A DNA stretch of 60,172 nucleotides from Lacrimispora saccharolytica (lineage in GTDB: Bacteria > Bacillota > Clostridia > Lachnospirales > Lachnospiraceae): assembly GCA_016899975.1 (NCBI GenBank), contig JACJJN010000021.1:1-60172 (forward strand), in the 5' to 3' direction. The notes beneath the pieces were generated by a model that searched no databases, had not been told where the DNA came from, and saw nothing but the letters and a program-made list of their open reading frames with translations. A program made the translations under genes and the position numbers. Shown here piece after piece: positions 24,962 to 34,054 of this stretch (its first letter is position 1; each line of letters opens with the position of its first letter).

Positions 24962-26329
24962 TTACAGCGCTCTGACATATTCCTTAAACAGATCCCCGCG
25001 CTGTTCATAGCTGTCAAACTGATCCCAGCTCGCACACGCCGGAGACAGAAGGACCGCATCCCCCGGTTCTGCCTTGTCTGCGCAGATCTTCACCGCTTCT
25101 TCCAGGTTCTCCGCCATCAGGATCTCGTGGAATCCCTCCCGACGCGCCGTCTCTGCAATCTTCTCCCTGGTCTCTCCGATCAGGACAAGATATTTCACTT
25201 TTCCGTCAAACGCACGGATCCAGCTCTCATAGGTAGACTGCTTGTCAAATCCTCCGCCGATCAGCAGGGTCGGACGGTTCATCGCCTGGATGCCCTTGAT
25301 TGCCGCATCCGGATTGGTGCCCTTGGAATCATTATAATAAACCACTCCGTTCTTTTCACAGACGTACTCGATCCGGTGTTCTACACCCTGGAACGCGCAG
25401 ACCGCTTTCCGGATCACATCCATCGGAACGCCTGCACAGTACGCCATTCCAACGGCAGTCATCACATTTTCATAATTATGCTGTCCCAGGATCTTCAGCT
25501 CATCCGTATGGACAATCGGTTCCCGCTCCCCGTTTTCAGCAAGCCAGATCGTACCGTCCTGACAGTAGATACCATCCTGCAGTGCGCGAAGGCTGGAGAA
25601 GAACAAAACCTGCACTTTCTGCTCCGCGATCAGCTTTTCCCCGAAGGCTCTCAGCACTTCGTCCTCATAATTCAGAACACAGACATCCTCCATGGTCTGA
25701 TTCTCCGTGATCCGCTCCTTGACCCTTATGTATTCCTCCATCGTATGATGGCGGTTCAGATGGTCTTCTGTGATATTGGTGATCGCGCTGGCCTTCGGAT
25801 GGAACTTCTCAATGGTTTCCAGCTGAAAACTGCTGATCTCCGCCACGGTCACCGTATCCTCGGTCGTATCCAGCGCCACAGATGTATAAGCCGTTCCGAT
25901 ATTTCCGACCACCTGGACATCTTCCCGGTACGCCTTCATGATCTCTCCCAGAAGGGATGTGGTCGTCGTCTTTCCGTTGGTACCGGTGATGGCAAGCACC
26001 TCTCCTTTTCCAACCCGGTAAGCCAGCTCCACTTCTCCCCATACCGGAATCTCTTTTTCTTTCATTTTCAGTACCACCGGAAGATCCGCCGGCACTCCCG
26101 GGCTCAATACGACAAGCTCCAGACGATCCAGTACCTCGTCCGAAAGTTCCCCGAGAATAATCTCCACGTCCGCTCCGGCATTCAGCTTTCTGCGGATTTC
26201 CTCCGGATCCTGCTTGGCATTTCCGTCATAGAGGATTACCTTTGCCTGTTCATGAAGCAGAAGCCCTGCAGCTCCGATCCCACTCTTTCCGGCGCCAAAT
26301 ACCAGTACATATTTCCCTTTTACATCCAT
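24962..26329 (-). CDS. murD: UDP-N-acetylmuramoyl-L-alanine--D-glutamate ligase
   Basis: Adds D-glutamate to UDP-MurNAc-L-Ala in cytoplasmic wall precursor synthesis. The N-terminal Rossmann-like domain (VLVFGAGKSGIGAAG) is followed by the ATP-binding ITGTNGKTTTTSLLG and the C-terminal ligase domain (NDSKGTNPDAAIKG, then LIGGGFDKQSTY). 455 residues is normal. GGAGG lies close to the ATG. Confidence 0.95.
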   Translation of the reverse strand: MDVKGKYVLVFGAGKSGIGAAGLLLHEQAKVILYDGNAKQDPEEIRRKLNAGADVEIILGELSDEVLDRLELVVLSPGVPADLPVVLKMKEKEIPVWGEVELAYRVGKGEVLAITGTNGKTTTTSLLGEIMKAYREDVQVVGNIGTAYTSVALDTTEDTVTVAEISSFQLETIEKFHPKASAITNITEDHLNRHHTMEEYIRVKERITENQTMEDVCVLNYEDEVLRAFGEKLIAEQKVQVLFFSSLRALQDGIYCQDGTIWLAENGEREPIVHTDELKILGQHNYENVMTAVGMAYCAGVPMDVIRKAVCAFQGVEHRIEYVCEKNGVVYYNDSKGTNPDAAIKGIQAMNRPTLLIGGGFDKQSTYESWIRAFDGKVKYLVLIGETREKIAETARREGFHEILMAENLEEAVKICADKAEPGDAVLLSPACASWDQFDSYEQRGDLFKEYVRAL

Positions 26330-26377
26330 TTTCTTTTCCTCCAGAAGTTCTTTCTCGTTTCTATTCTCCGTACGCTG

Positions 26378-27334
26378 TTACATTGCCAGCAGCGCGATCA
26401 GACACATCATCGCGGTGATGATGGAAAATACAGCCACGATCCTGGTCTCCGACCAGCCGCACAGTTCAAAGTGATGGTGGATCGGCGTCATCTTAAAAAT
26501 ACGCCTGCCATGGGTTGCCTTGAAATAAGTCACCTGCATGACCACAGAAACGATCTCCGCCACATAAATAAAACCTACGATGGGCAAAAACAACGGCATC
26601 TGCAGCATATAGGCAGTTCCCGCAACAAAACCCCCAAGCGCCAGGGAACCCGTGTCCCCCATAAATACCTTTGCCGGGAAAACGTTGAACACCAGAAATC
26701 CCAGCAGGCTTCCAACGACGGCGCAGGTGATCGGCGTGATCCCAATCCCGCTTCCGGCAGCCGCCGCCGTGAAAAAGACAGCCACCATCACCGTCACACT
26801 GGAAGCGAGCCCATCCAGTCCATCGGTAAAATTTACGCCGTTGACGGTCCCCAGCACCACAAAAAACAGCAGCGGAACGGACAGCCATCCGATGGAAAGC
26901 TCCTTTCCCGGAAGAAAAGGAATCTTCATCGCCAGCGGGATTCCGGAAAAACGGATCATATAGACGGCAAAAACCGCCGTGATCACGATCTGCAGAAACA
27001 TCTTCTGCCTGGGATACAGGCCGTCGGAACGTTTCAGCACCACCTTCAGATAATCGTCCAGAAAGCCGATCAGCCCAAAGCCCAGGGTCAGGAACAGCAC
27101 CGGAACGATCCTTGGATAGTCCTTTACATAAAACACCGCTGTCACTGTGGTGGACAGCAGAAAAATCAATCCTCCCATCGTGGGGGTTCCCGCCTTTTTC
27201 AGATGAGAGGATACTCCCTGTGTCCGTTCCGTCTGTCCGATCTTCAGCCGGCGCAGGAACGGGATAATGATTGGCCCCAGCCCTACGCTGACCGCAAAAG
27301 ACAGCAGGACCGCCATCACTAACTGAATCTCCAT
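26378..27334 (-). CDS. mraY: phospho-MurNAc-pentapeptide transferase
   Basis: Transfers phospho-MurNAc-pentapeptide to undecaprenyl phosphate, forming lipid I. The protein has 318 residues and about ten membrane helices. The catalytic aspartates are in LGFLDDYLK, and the GVNFTDGLDGLA, FMGDTGSLALGG and THGRRIFKMTPIHHHFE motifs are all visible. I chose the ATG at 27334, which follows AAAGGTG. A long frame on the opposite strand is only its shadow. Confidence 0.95.
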   Translation of the reverse strand: MEIQLVMAVLLSFAVSVGLGPIIIPFLRRLKIGQTERTQGVSSHLKKAGTPTMGGLIFLLSTTVTAVFYVKDYPRIVPVLFLTLGFGLIGFLDDYLKVVLKRSDGLYPRQKMFLQIVITAVFAVYMIRFSGIPLAMKIPFLPGKELSIGWLSVPLLFFVVLGTVNGVNFTDGLDGLASSVTVMVAVFFTAAAAGSGIGITPITCAVVGSLLGFLVFNVFPAKVFMGDTGSLALGGFVAGTAYMLQMPLFLPIVGFIYVAEIVSVVMQVTYFKATHGRRIFKMTPIHHHFELCGWSETRIVAVFSIITAMMCLIALLAM

Positions 27335-27393
27335 AATACACACCTTTCAGTATATAGCTTTTTTATCTGTGATGCAACGTTTGTTTTCTTTTT

Positions 27394-27421
27394 GCAGCAG
27401 TTCAGCCGGCGGAGCGGTTAC
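27394..27421. repeat. 28-bp dispersed palindromic repeat, copy 5
   Basis: GCAGCAGTTCAGC and GGCGGAGCGGTTAC halves. The copy contains the stop codon of the downstream-ending PBP gene (27418-27420), so it bounds the PBP and mraY genes. Confidence 0.7.
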
Positions 27422-29166
27422 GCATCTTCTTCCGGCATCTCCTGTTTTTCAATTCCAAGATAAGGCAGTACATTGGAAAAGATATCTCTCATCACCGGAG
27501 CGCAGATGGTTCCGCCGTAATAAACACCCTGAGGATTGTTGATAATACAGATGCCAAGCACCACCGGATCGCCTGCCGGAGCAAAACCGAGAAAAGAAGA
27601 AATATAACGGTTTGCACTTCTTGGCAGCGTCTGGGAGGTTGCTGTCTTGCCTCCGATCTCATACCCTTCGATATAGGCATTTTTTCCGGATCCCTCCGAG
27701 ACCACACTCTCCAGGATCTCCCGCACCGTCTGTGACGTTTCCTGTGAAACAACGCCTTCCCTGGATTCGTACTGCAGTTTCTCCACCACATTTCCGTCTT
27801 CGTCCAGCACCTCCACGCCGAAATGGGGCGTCACTCTTGTACCGCCGTTCACCAGAGAGGAAACCGTCGTGGCGAGCTGGATCGGCGTGATCTGGAACGA
27901 CTGTCCAAAGGACATGGTTGCCAGCTCCACCTGCCCGATATTCTCTTCCTTATGCATGATCGTGGACGCTTCCCCGGGCAGATCGATCCCCGTTTTATCC
28001 ATCAGCCCGAACTGGCGGAAATAGTCACAGAAAGCCTCCACTCCCAGCCGCAGACCCACTTCGATAAATACCGGATTGCAGGAATTCTGCGCGCCCTGCA
28101 CGAAAGTCTCTGCCCCGTGGCCGGTTCTCTTGTGGCAGTGGATCCTCCGGTCTTCCACGATCTTGTATCCAGGACAGGAAAAGGTATCTTCCGGCGTCAC
28201 CACACCTGCCTCCAGCCCCGCTGACATGGTAATAATTTTAAAGGTGGAACCAGGCTCATAGGTATCATTGATACAGGCATTTCTCCACATCTGATTCCGT
28301 TTGTCCTGCAGCTCTTCCTCCGAGAGCACCGACGTATCCGTTCCGTCATTGAGGGTAAACGGATCATTCAGATCGAATTCCGGTACGTTAACACAGGCAT
28401 AGATTTCACCGTTCTGTGGATTCATCAGCAGAATAGAGACTCCGTCTGCCTGCTTCTCTTCCATCGCTTTTTCGGCAGCCTGCTGGCAGTACTCCTGAAT
28501 GTTGGCGTCCAGACTGATCTTCAGGTCATATCCTGGAACCGGCTCCACTCTGCTCTCGCCGATCCCATCCAGCTCAATCCCCCTGGCATCCGTAGTCGTC
28601 AGGATCTTTCCGTCGATCCCCTTCAGAACTTCCTCATATTTCACTTCCAGGCCAATGATCCCCTGATTGTCACTCCCGGTAAACCCCAGTACCTTGGAAG
28701 CCAGCTCGTCATAGGGATAATAACGCTTGAAATCTTCGTCTACCTTGACGCCGGCATACCCGTAAGAACGGATCCTGTCACCCGTTTCTTTGTCCACATT
28801 CGTCCGGATCCTCTCAATGGAGGAACGCTTTTCCACTCTTTCCCGCACCGTCTCTTCATCCATCTCCAGTTCTTTTGCCAGCATGGAGATCACCACTTCC
28901 GGCTCCTCGATCTGGCTGTGGATCACGGAGATTGTGCAGACGGTCCGGTTTGCCGCCAGCACTGTCCCATTGGCATCCAGAATCTTTCCGCGCGCTGCTT
29001 TGATGTCCCGTTCCCGCTCATGAAGTTCATCTGCCTTTTCCGAATAATAATCCGAACGGAAAACCATCAGATACACCAGACGTCCCATCAGTCCCAGAAG
29101 CATCAGAACACAGAGAAAGAAAACGATCACGATTTTCTTCTTGTTATAAGTTTTGTTCTTACGCAT
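27418..29166 (-). CDS. class B penicillin-binding protein, KTA variant
   Basis: A monofunctional transpeptidase of about 580 residues: one N-terminal transmembrane helix, a dimerisation domain and a transpeptidase domain. Counting from 29190, the active-site SxxK is GSTFK at 314-318 and SCN is at 370-372. The third box reads GGKTATS at 513-519, with Ala replacing Gly of the KTG motif. There is no PASTA domain, unlike typical SpoVD. Start codons at 29190, 29178 and 29166 are possible; 29166 has TGGGGT before it. A 14-bp inverted repeat overlaps this start region. It may be the sporulation or the division PBP. Confidence 0.88.
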   Translation of the reverse strand: MRKNKTYNKKKIVIVFFLCVLMLLGLMGRLVYLMVFRSDYYSEKADELHERERDIKAARGKILDANGTVLAANRTVCTISVIHSQIEEPEVVISMLAKELEMDEETVRERVEKRSSIERIRTNVDKETGDRIRSYGYAGVKVDEDFKRYYPYDELASKVLGFTGSDNQGIIGLEVKYEEVLKGIDGKILTTTDARGIELDGIGESRVEPVPGYDLKISLDANIQEYCQQAAEKAMEEKQADGVSILLMNPQNGEIYACVNVPEFDLNDPFTLNDGTDTSVLSEEELQDKRNQMWRNACINDTYEPGSTFKIITMSAGLEAGVVTPEDTFSCPGYKIVEDRRIHCHKRTGHGAETFVQGAQNSCNPVFIEVGLRLGVEAFCDYFRQFGLMDKTGIDLPGEASTIMHKEENIGQVELATMSFGQSFQITPIQLATTVSSLVNGGTRVTPHFGVEVLDEDGNVVEKLQYESREGVVSQETSQTVREILESVVSEGSGKNAYIEGYEIGGKTATSQTLPRSANRYISSFLGFAPAGDPVVLGICIINNPQGVYYGGTICAPVMRDIFSNVLPYLGIEKQEMPEEDA

Positions 29167-29171
29167 AGAAT

Positions 29172-29223
29172 ACCCCATAAAAGCTCCCATTATAATAACA
29201 CTATATGGAAGCTTTTATGGGGT
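29172..29223. promoter_or_regulatory. inverted repeat over the start region of the KTA PBP gene
   Basis: ACCCCATAAAAGCT (29172-29185) and AGCTTTTATGGGGT (29210-29223) are perfect inverted copies with a 24-base AT-rich loop that includes TATAAT on the minus strand (29189-29194). The structure covers the candidate start codons and could be an operator or an RNA hairpin that limits translation. Confidence 0.5.
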
Positions 29224-29293
29224 TATTCACCGGCGCATCTGAAAATTCATTCCTGCAGATTCAGATGCACACCGCATTTTCTTTTGTTATTCT

Positions 29294-29321
29294 GTAACCG
29301 TTCAGCCAGCTGAACAGCTAC
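29294..29321. repeat. 28-bp dispersed palindromic repeat, copy 6
   Basis: GTAACCGTTCAGC and AGCTGAACAGCTAC halves lie directly after the stop codon of the upstream PBP gene. Confidence 0.75.
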
Positions 29322-29322
29322 A

Positions 29323-31497
29323 TTATTCTCCTGTCGTCACGTTGTCCGCATTAGTCATACCGTCACTGTACCGGTCGTTTCCTCCGTTTTCAACCGTCTC
29401 ATCCTCATCCTCTTCCGCCGGAACCGGAAGATCGTCGTTTTGTGCCGCTGTTTCAGAGCCAGAGCCGGTATCTTCCGTTCCGTCATCCGGATAAATTCCA
29501 AGATACGGAAGCACTTCTGTCAGGATGTTTTTTGCCAGTTCCTGGGCATAGACACTGTTCGCCTGATTGTCCGTATGGGGTTCATCTACCACCACATAGA
29601 TTGCCACCTGAGGATCGTCCAGCGGAGCAAATCCGATAAAGGACACCAGATAATTTCCCTGTTTTCTCGGTACTTTCTCTGCGGTTCCCGTCTTTCCGCC
29701 CATGGTATATCCTTCCACCTTGGCACTCTTTCCAGTACCTTCCTCAACGGCTGTTCCCAGATATTCCCGGATCTTATCGCTGACACTGGTGGAAATCACC
29801 TGTTTGAGCATCTTCGCTTCGATGGTTTCCACGACGGAACCATTGCTGTCCGTGATCTCACTGACCACTCTTGGCTGATAGTAATATCCTCCGTTGATGA
29901 CGGAACAGAACGCTGCAAGCTGCTGGATCATCGTTACATTATACCCCTGCCCAAAAGAGGAGGTCGCCAGCGCCGTTTCATTCCAGTTCTCTTCCGAGTA
30001 GATCAGTCCCGCCGCTTCTCCCGGCAGGTCAATTCCGGTCTTGGAACCGAATCCGAACAGCTGCTGATATTTCAGGAAATTCTCGGAGCCCATCTTTTCC
30101 GCAATCTGCATCAGCGCGTCATTGCAGGAATTTTTCAAAGCATCTCCTGCAGTCTCTGTCCCATGAGCATTGGGATAGACCGCACATTTGATCTGAAAAC
30201 CACCCACCTGCTGGGAGCCGTCACAGACAAAGGTGTCCTCGTCGGTGATAGAATTGGTCTCATAGGCGGCGGCAACATTCATCGGCTTTGCTGTGGAACC
30301 CGGCTCATACGTATCGGAAATACAGAAATTTCTCCAAAGCCCGTTGAGCGCATTCAGCCTTGTCTGCCTGCCTGTCGCTTCATCATAATCAGAGGTCTCT
30401 TCTCCGTTTGCTTCCTTCTCGGCATTTTCCTCCTCAAAGGCTATCATATCGTGGATTTCTTCCTCGGAATAATACAGCGACAGATCTCTGGGATTGTTCA
30501 GGTCATACCAGTCGGTGGAATCCATGCCAAGGACCTCTCCGTTATTGGGATCCATCAGGATCACGCCCACATTCTCGGCGCCTTTCCGTTGATCCGCCCC
30601 TTCCGAAGCATTCTCACCCGCCATCATTGTGTTGAATTCCTCAATCTTTGAACGGATGATCTTCTGGATATTCGCATCGATCGTGGACACTACATTATTG
30701 CCATCCTCCGGTTCGATGATCTCCTGCTGCAGCGTGTCGCTGGCTCCGTAATAGCTGTACTGCCTGCCTTCCGTGCCGTCCAGCACATCCGAATAATAGC
30801 CTTCCAGCCCCCAGTCCGCCGTACCGTTGCTGTAAGTAAATCCAATCAGGTCACATGCCTGAGAATTCAGCGGATACACCCGCTTATAGGTATCCTCAAA
30901 CCAGACGCCCTGGATATTGGAACGTCTCTCTTTCTCCTGCTGCTCCGCTTCACTGAGATCATCGGAAGAAACATCATCGTATTCATCCCGGTACTCTTCA
31001 AATTTATTTTTTTCGTCGATGGAAATCCCAACAGCAATTCTCTGATACTGGCTTTCCATCGTTTCTTCGCTGGTCAGCCTGCTGCGGATGTCCTCCTCGT
31101 CCAGGTCAAGCTGCTCGACCAGCGCCTGCACCGTAGGCTCCACATAAGGCTGCGTATCCTCTCCATTGACAGTTTTTTCCGTATTGACCACTTTACAGTC
31201 CAGAATAACATTATAAATCTTCTCACTGGTCGCCAGGACTGTGCCATTCCTGTCGGTAATATCCCCTCTTCTGGCGGGAATCACCGTACTTTCCTGTGAC
31301 TGCTGGTTCTGACTGCGCACGCGGCGCTCATATTCCTCCCCCTTCGCAGCGCTGATATAGATGACACGAACAACTAATATCAGGAAAGCCAGCAGCACCA
31401 AAATAAAAAGTGCTGCCAGCTTTGTCCGTACTTTGTGATCAATTTTTCTTTTGTTCGGTACTGCGCCGCGTTTTCTGCTTTTTTTCTTATTTCCCAA
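29323..31497 (-). CDS. class B penicillin-binding protein (FtsI/PBP2B-like)
   Basis: A 724-residue transpeptidase with a basic N-terminus, one membrane helix (about 27-50), a dimerisation domain beginning near RRGDITDRNG, and a complete catalytic triad of motifs: GSTAKP at 400-405, SCN at 457-459 and KTGT at 602-605. An acidic tail of about 50 residues follows. There is no PASTA domain. The start is TTG after AGGTGAAAATAC. It comes directly after ftsL, so it is the better candidate for the septal transpeptidase FtsI. Confidence 0.92.
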   Translation of the reverse strand: MGNKKKSRKRGAVPNKRKIDHKVRTKLAALFILVLLAFLILVVRVIYISAAKGEEYERRVRSQNQQSQESTVIPARRGDITDRNGTVLATSEKIYNVILDCKVVNTEKTVNGEDTQPYVEPTVQALVEQLDLDEEDIRSRLTSEETMESQYQRIAVGISIDEKNKFEEYRDEYDDVSSDDLSEAEQQEKERRSNIQGVWFEDTYKRVYPLNSQACDLIGFTYSNGTADWGLEGYYSDVLDGTEGRQYSYYGASDTLQQEIIEPEDGNNVVSTIDANIQKIIRSKIEEFNTMMAGENASEGADQRKGAENVGVILMDPNNGEVLGMDSTDWYDLNNPRDLSLYYSEEEIHDMIAFEEENAEKEANGEETSDYDEATGRQTRLNALNGLWRNFCISDTYEPGSTAKPMNVAAAYETNSITDEDTFVCDGSQQVGGFQIKCAVYPNAHGTETAGDALKNSCNDALMQIAEKMGSENFLKYQQLFGFGSKTGIDLPGEAAGLIYSEENWNETALATSSFGQGYNVTMIQQLAAFCSVINGGYYYQPRVVSEITDSNGSVVETIEAKMLKQVISTSVSDKIREYLGTAVEEGTGKSAKVEGYTMGGKTGTAEKVPRKQGNYLVSFIGFAPLDDPQVAIYVVVDEPHTDNQANSVYAQELAKNILTEVLPYLGIYPDDGTEDTGSGSETAAQNDDLPVPAEEDEDETVENGGNDRYSDGMTNADNVTTGE

Positions 31498-31513
31498 GTA
31501 TTTTCACCTGCTT

Positions 31514-32020
31514 TTAGTTCTGCGGTACTTCCTGATACTGGCGCACATAACTGCTTCCGTCCGTATCATAGTACTGAATCTGCGACTCTTCGGCATACTT
31601 CATGCCCAGACGATCCATTGCCGCCTCCCGGATCGCCTCCAGATCAACGGAAGCCATCACTTTATTGTAATACGCATCATTGTCGGATTTCAGGTCATTG
31701 ATCTGGTTTTCCAGCGATGCGATGTGTCTGTTCTGTTCTATAATTTTTTCCTTTAAACAAAGAAAGCCCACAACGAAGGCTACCATGGCAGCACATAACA
31801 CAACCGTTCCAATCAAAAACCGCGGCGTGATCTGTGCATTCCGTGCACGCCGTCCCGCTGTTCTTTGTCTTCTGACCGGTTGCTCCTCCGGATACTCCCC
31901 AGGCAATTCCTGTGGAACTGCTGAAAGTTTCCGGAGTGCGCTTCCCTCTTCATAGTCATCCTGTGGGTATCTTTCCGCTCTCTCTGATGAATCTACCCTT
32001 CTATCGCTTCTTTTTGCCAT
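31514..32020 (-). CDS. ftsL: FtsL-like septum protein
   Basis: A bitopic protein of 168 residues: a polar N-terminus of about 65 residues, one transmembrane helix (FLIGTVVLCAAMVAFVVGFL), then a coiled-coil segment (ENQINDLKSDNDAYYNKV) and the RLGMKYAEES motif of FtsL/DivIC proteins. Sequence conservation in this family is poor; position between rsmH and the PBP gene and topology make the assignment. It would tether DivIB and the PBP. Confidence 0.8.
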   Translation of the reverse strand: MAKRSDRRVDSSERAERYPQDDYEEGSALRKLSAVPQELPGEYPEEQPVRRQRTAGRRARNAQITPRFLIGTVVLCAAMVAFVVGFLCLKEKIIEQNRHIASLENQINDLKSDNDAYYNKVMASVDLEAIREAAMDRLGMKYAEESQIQYYDTDGSSYVRQYQEVPQN

Positions 32021-32047
32021 AATTCTCCAGTCTCCCTACAGTGAGCA

Positions 32048-32986
32048 TCATCTCTTCCGTTCAAATACACGCAGCTTTGCGCTCTTGGAACGGGGATTCA
32101 CCGTCATTTCCTCTTCTCCCGGCAAAATCGGTTTCCGGGTGATGACAGTCCCTTTGGATTTCTTTCCGCACACACAGACCGGAAAATCCGGCGGGCATGT
32201 ACATGGATGCTCATTTTTTCTGAAAATATTCTTTACAATCCGGTCTTCCAGTGAATGGAAAGTGATCACACATAATCTTCCGCCATCATTCAGAAGATCG
32301 ATCATTCCATCCAGCGACTCTTCCAGAACCGTCAATTCCTGATTGACTTCAATACGGATCGCCTGAAAGGTCCTTTTCGCCGGATGACCGCCCGTAGCCC
32401 TTATCTTTGCCGGTATCGAGCGCTTGATGATCTCGGTTAACTCCCCAGTTGTCCGGATCGGCTCTTCTTGCCGGGCTGTACATATATTTCTTGCAATATT
32501 CCTTGCAAACCTTTCCTCCCCATAATCCCGGAGGATTCGAACGAGCTGTTCTTCGCTGTAACCGTTGACTACATCATAAGCAGAAAGCTCTGCCCGCTGA
32601 TCCATTCTCATGTCCAGCGGAGCATCTTCCCGATATGTGAATCCACGCTCAGCGGTGTCCAATTGATAGGAAGAGACCCCAAGATCCAGCAAAATCCCAT
32701 CCACTCCCAGGATCCCTCGCTCCTGCAGTCTCGGAACCATATTGCAATAGTTACTGCGGATGATGGTTACCCGTTCACCAAATTCACGAAGGCGTTCACC
32801 CGCAGCAGCAATTGCGGCATCGTCCTGGTCTATTCCTATAAATCTCCCCGTGGCAGACAAACGTTTGCATACTTCACTCGCATGACCCGCGCCGCCCAAC
32901 GTCCCGTCTACATACGTTCCATCCGGTTTTATCTTAAGGTTCGCAATGGTTTCCTCCAATAGTACTGATGTATGCTGAAAATTCAT
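32048..32986 (-). CDS. rsmH: 16S rRNA (cytosine(1402)-N(4))-methyltransferase
   Basis: Methylates N4 of C1402 in the decoding centre. The protein has 312 residues with the N-terminal [12 protein letters not shown], the SAM-binding [26 protein letters not shown] and the C-terminal [11 protein letters not shown]. It is the second gene of the mraZ operon, as in nearly all Firmicutes. Confidence 0.96.
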   Translation of the reverse strand: MNFQHTSVLLEETIANLKIKPDGTYVDGTLGGAGHASEVCKRLSATGRFIGIDQDDAAIAAAGERLREFGERVTIIRSNYCNMVPRLQERGILGVDGILLDLGVSSYQLDTAERGFTYREDAPLDMRMDQRAELSAYDVVNGYSEEQLVRILRDYGEERFARNIARNICTARQEEPIRTTGELTEIIKRSIPAKIRATGGHPAKRTFQAIRIEVNQELTVLEESLDGMIDLLNDGGRLCVITFHSLEDRIVKNIFRKNEHPCTCPPDFPVCVCGKKSKGTVITRKPILPGEEEMTVNPRSKSAKLRVFERKR

Positions 32987-33066
32987 GATTTTCTCCTGTA
33001 TTTAAAAACGAGTCTTTACCAGCAGCCGCCGACCGTTGTCTTTTCTGCGCCGGACCGCAAAAGCTG

Positions 33067-33498
33067 TTACAGCACGATTCCCATCTCTGCCATATTTTCA
33101 GCAATCGCGTCCATATCATCATAGTTATTGTTCTCGTTCCATTTCTCCTTACTCCAGATTTCAATCCGGTTGATATTTCCGGTGAGGACCACATCCTTTT
33201 CCAGACCAGCAAACTCCCGCAGCGTCGCCGGTACGAGAATTCTCCCCTGCTTATCCAGTTCACAGGACGCAGCGCCTGCTACAAAGAAACGTGAAAAGGT
33301 TCTGGCGCTCTTGTTTGTAAGTGGTAAGGCTTTCAGCTTTTCTTCGAAGATCACCCATTCATCATTGGGAAAGATAAACAGACAGCCGTCCAATCCCTTC
33401 GTCAGCACGAACTCTTCTCCCAATTGTTCTCTGAACTTGGACGGTATGATCAATCTTCCCTTCGCGTCAATTGAATGACTGTACTCTCCCATGAACAT
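33067..33498 (-). CDS. mraZ: transcriptional regulator MraZ
   Basis: 143 residues with two AbrB-like beta-barrel half domains: [20 protein letters not shown] and [20 protein letters not shown] each carry the DxKGR-type motif. MraZ forms a ring and represses its own dcw promoter. Three direct operator repeats lie just upstream. The start is the ATG at 33498 after GAGGG; a second ATG is two codons in. Confidence 0.95.
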   Translation of the reverse strand: MFMGEYSHSIDAKGRLIIPSKFREQLGEEFVLTKGLDGCLFIFPNDEWVIFEEKLKALPLTNKSARTFSRFFVAGAASCELDKQGRILVPATLREFAGLEKDVVLTGNINRIEIWSKEKWNENNNYDDMDAIAENMAEMGIVL

Positions 33499-33595
33499 AA
33501 TGAAAACCCTCTTATCCTAACCGAAGATGGAGGTCTCCCCACACACCACCTTCGTCTCAGTGCCGGACAGGAACTGCCACATTCCCTCCCCATGG

Positions 33596-33624
33596 CACCA
33601 CCTTTCACCACTTTCTACCACTTA
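33596..33624 (-). promoter_or_regulatory. MraZ operator, three direct repeats
   Basis: On the minus strand GTGGTA, GTGGTG and GTGGTG recur with an exact 10-bp period directly downstream of the -10 element, matching the tandem-repeat operators known for MraZ. Confidence 0.75.
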
Positions 33625-33631
33625 TGTGTCT

Positions 33632-33660
33632 ATAATATAACATCTTCAGGGAAATAGCAA
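33632..33660 (-). promoter_or_regulatory. promoter of the dcw operon
   Basis: Minus-strand TTGCTA and TATTAT with a 17-bp spacer, about 130 bp before mraZ and immediately before the MraZ repeats. Confidence 0.7.
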
Positions 33661-33916
33661 GGGGATTTTCAGAATTTACAAAATTTCCTTCCTGAAAAAA
33701 TGCAGGATTTATGCGGTTTTCCGGGAATTTACTTTATCACAGTGCAGTGGCGGACGGCGTGTGGGGGATTCTCCCTGATAAGGCTCTTTTTTTTCCCTGT
33801 CCGGTGGGGAACAAGGACATATTCCCACCAGATCAGAACGTATTTGAATCTTTCTTTCCGCAAAAAATGGATGTTCAGGCACACTCCGGAGCGTTTACCG
33901 GCAAAAAAGAAAAAAG

Positions 33917-33986
33917 CAGACAGAATTCCACCGTCTTCTTTGCTGTACAAGATATATACATCAAAGGACAGTGTCGATTCTGTCTG
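33917..33986 (-). terminator. terminator downstream of lgt
   Basis: CAGACAGAAT and ATTCTGTCTG form a 10-bp stem with a 50-base loop. On the minus strand it is followed by CTTTTTTCTTTTTT. The 550-base gap between lgt and mraZ contains this terminator, the dcw promoter and no convincing gene. Confidence 0.6.
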
Positions 33987-34054
33987 TTCTTTCCACTCAA
34001 ATATATTCTGAAATTGTTCTCTGCCCGCTGCCTTCCATCGGCAGAACGGCTGTG

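Noticed and set aside
24929-27322. A 797-codon open frame on the plus strand antisense to murD and mraY
   Set aside because: It mirrors two unmistakable conserved genes on the opposite strand, has His/Arg/Gln-rich composition typical of an antisense shadow and no RBS or family motif.
33700-34010. Overlapping frames in the lgt-mraZ gap
   Set aside because: Composition is erratic, they run across the lgt terminator and have no RBS; the gap is regulatory.
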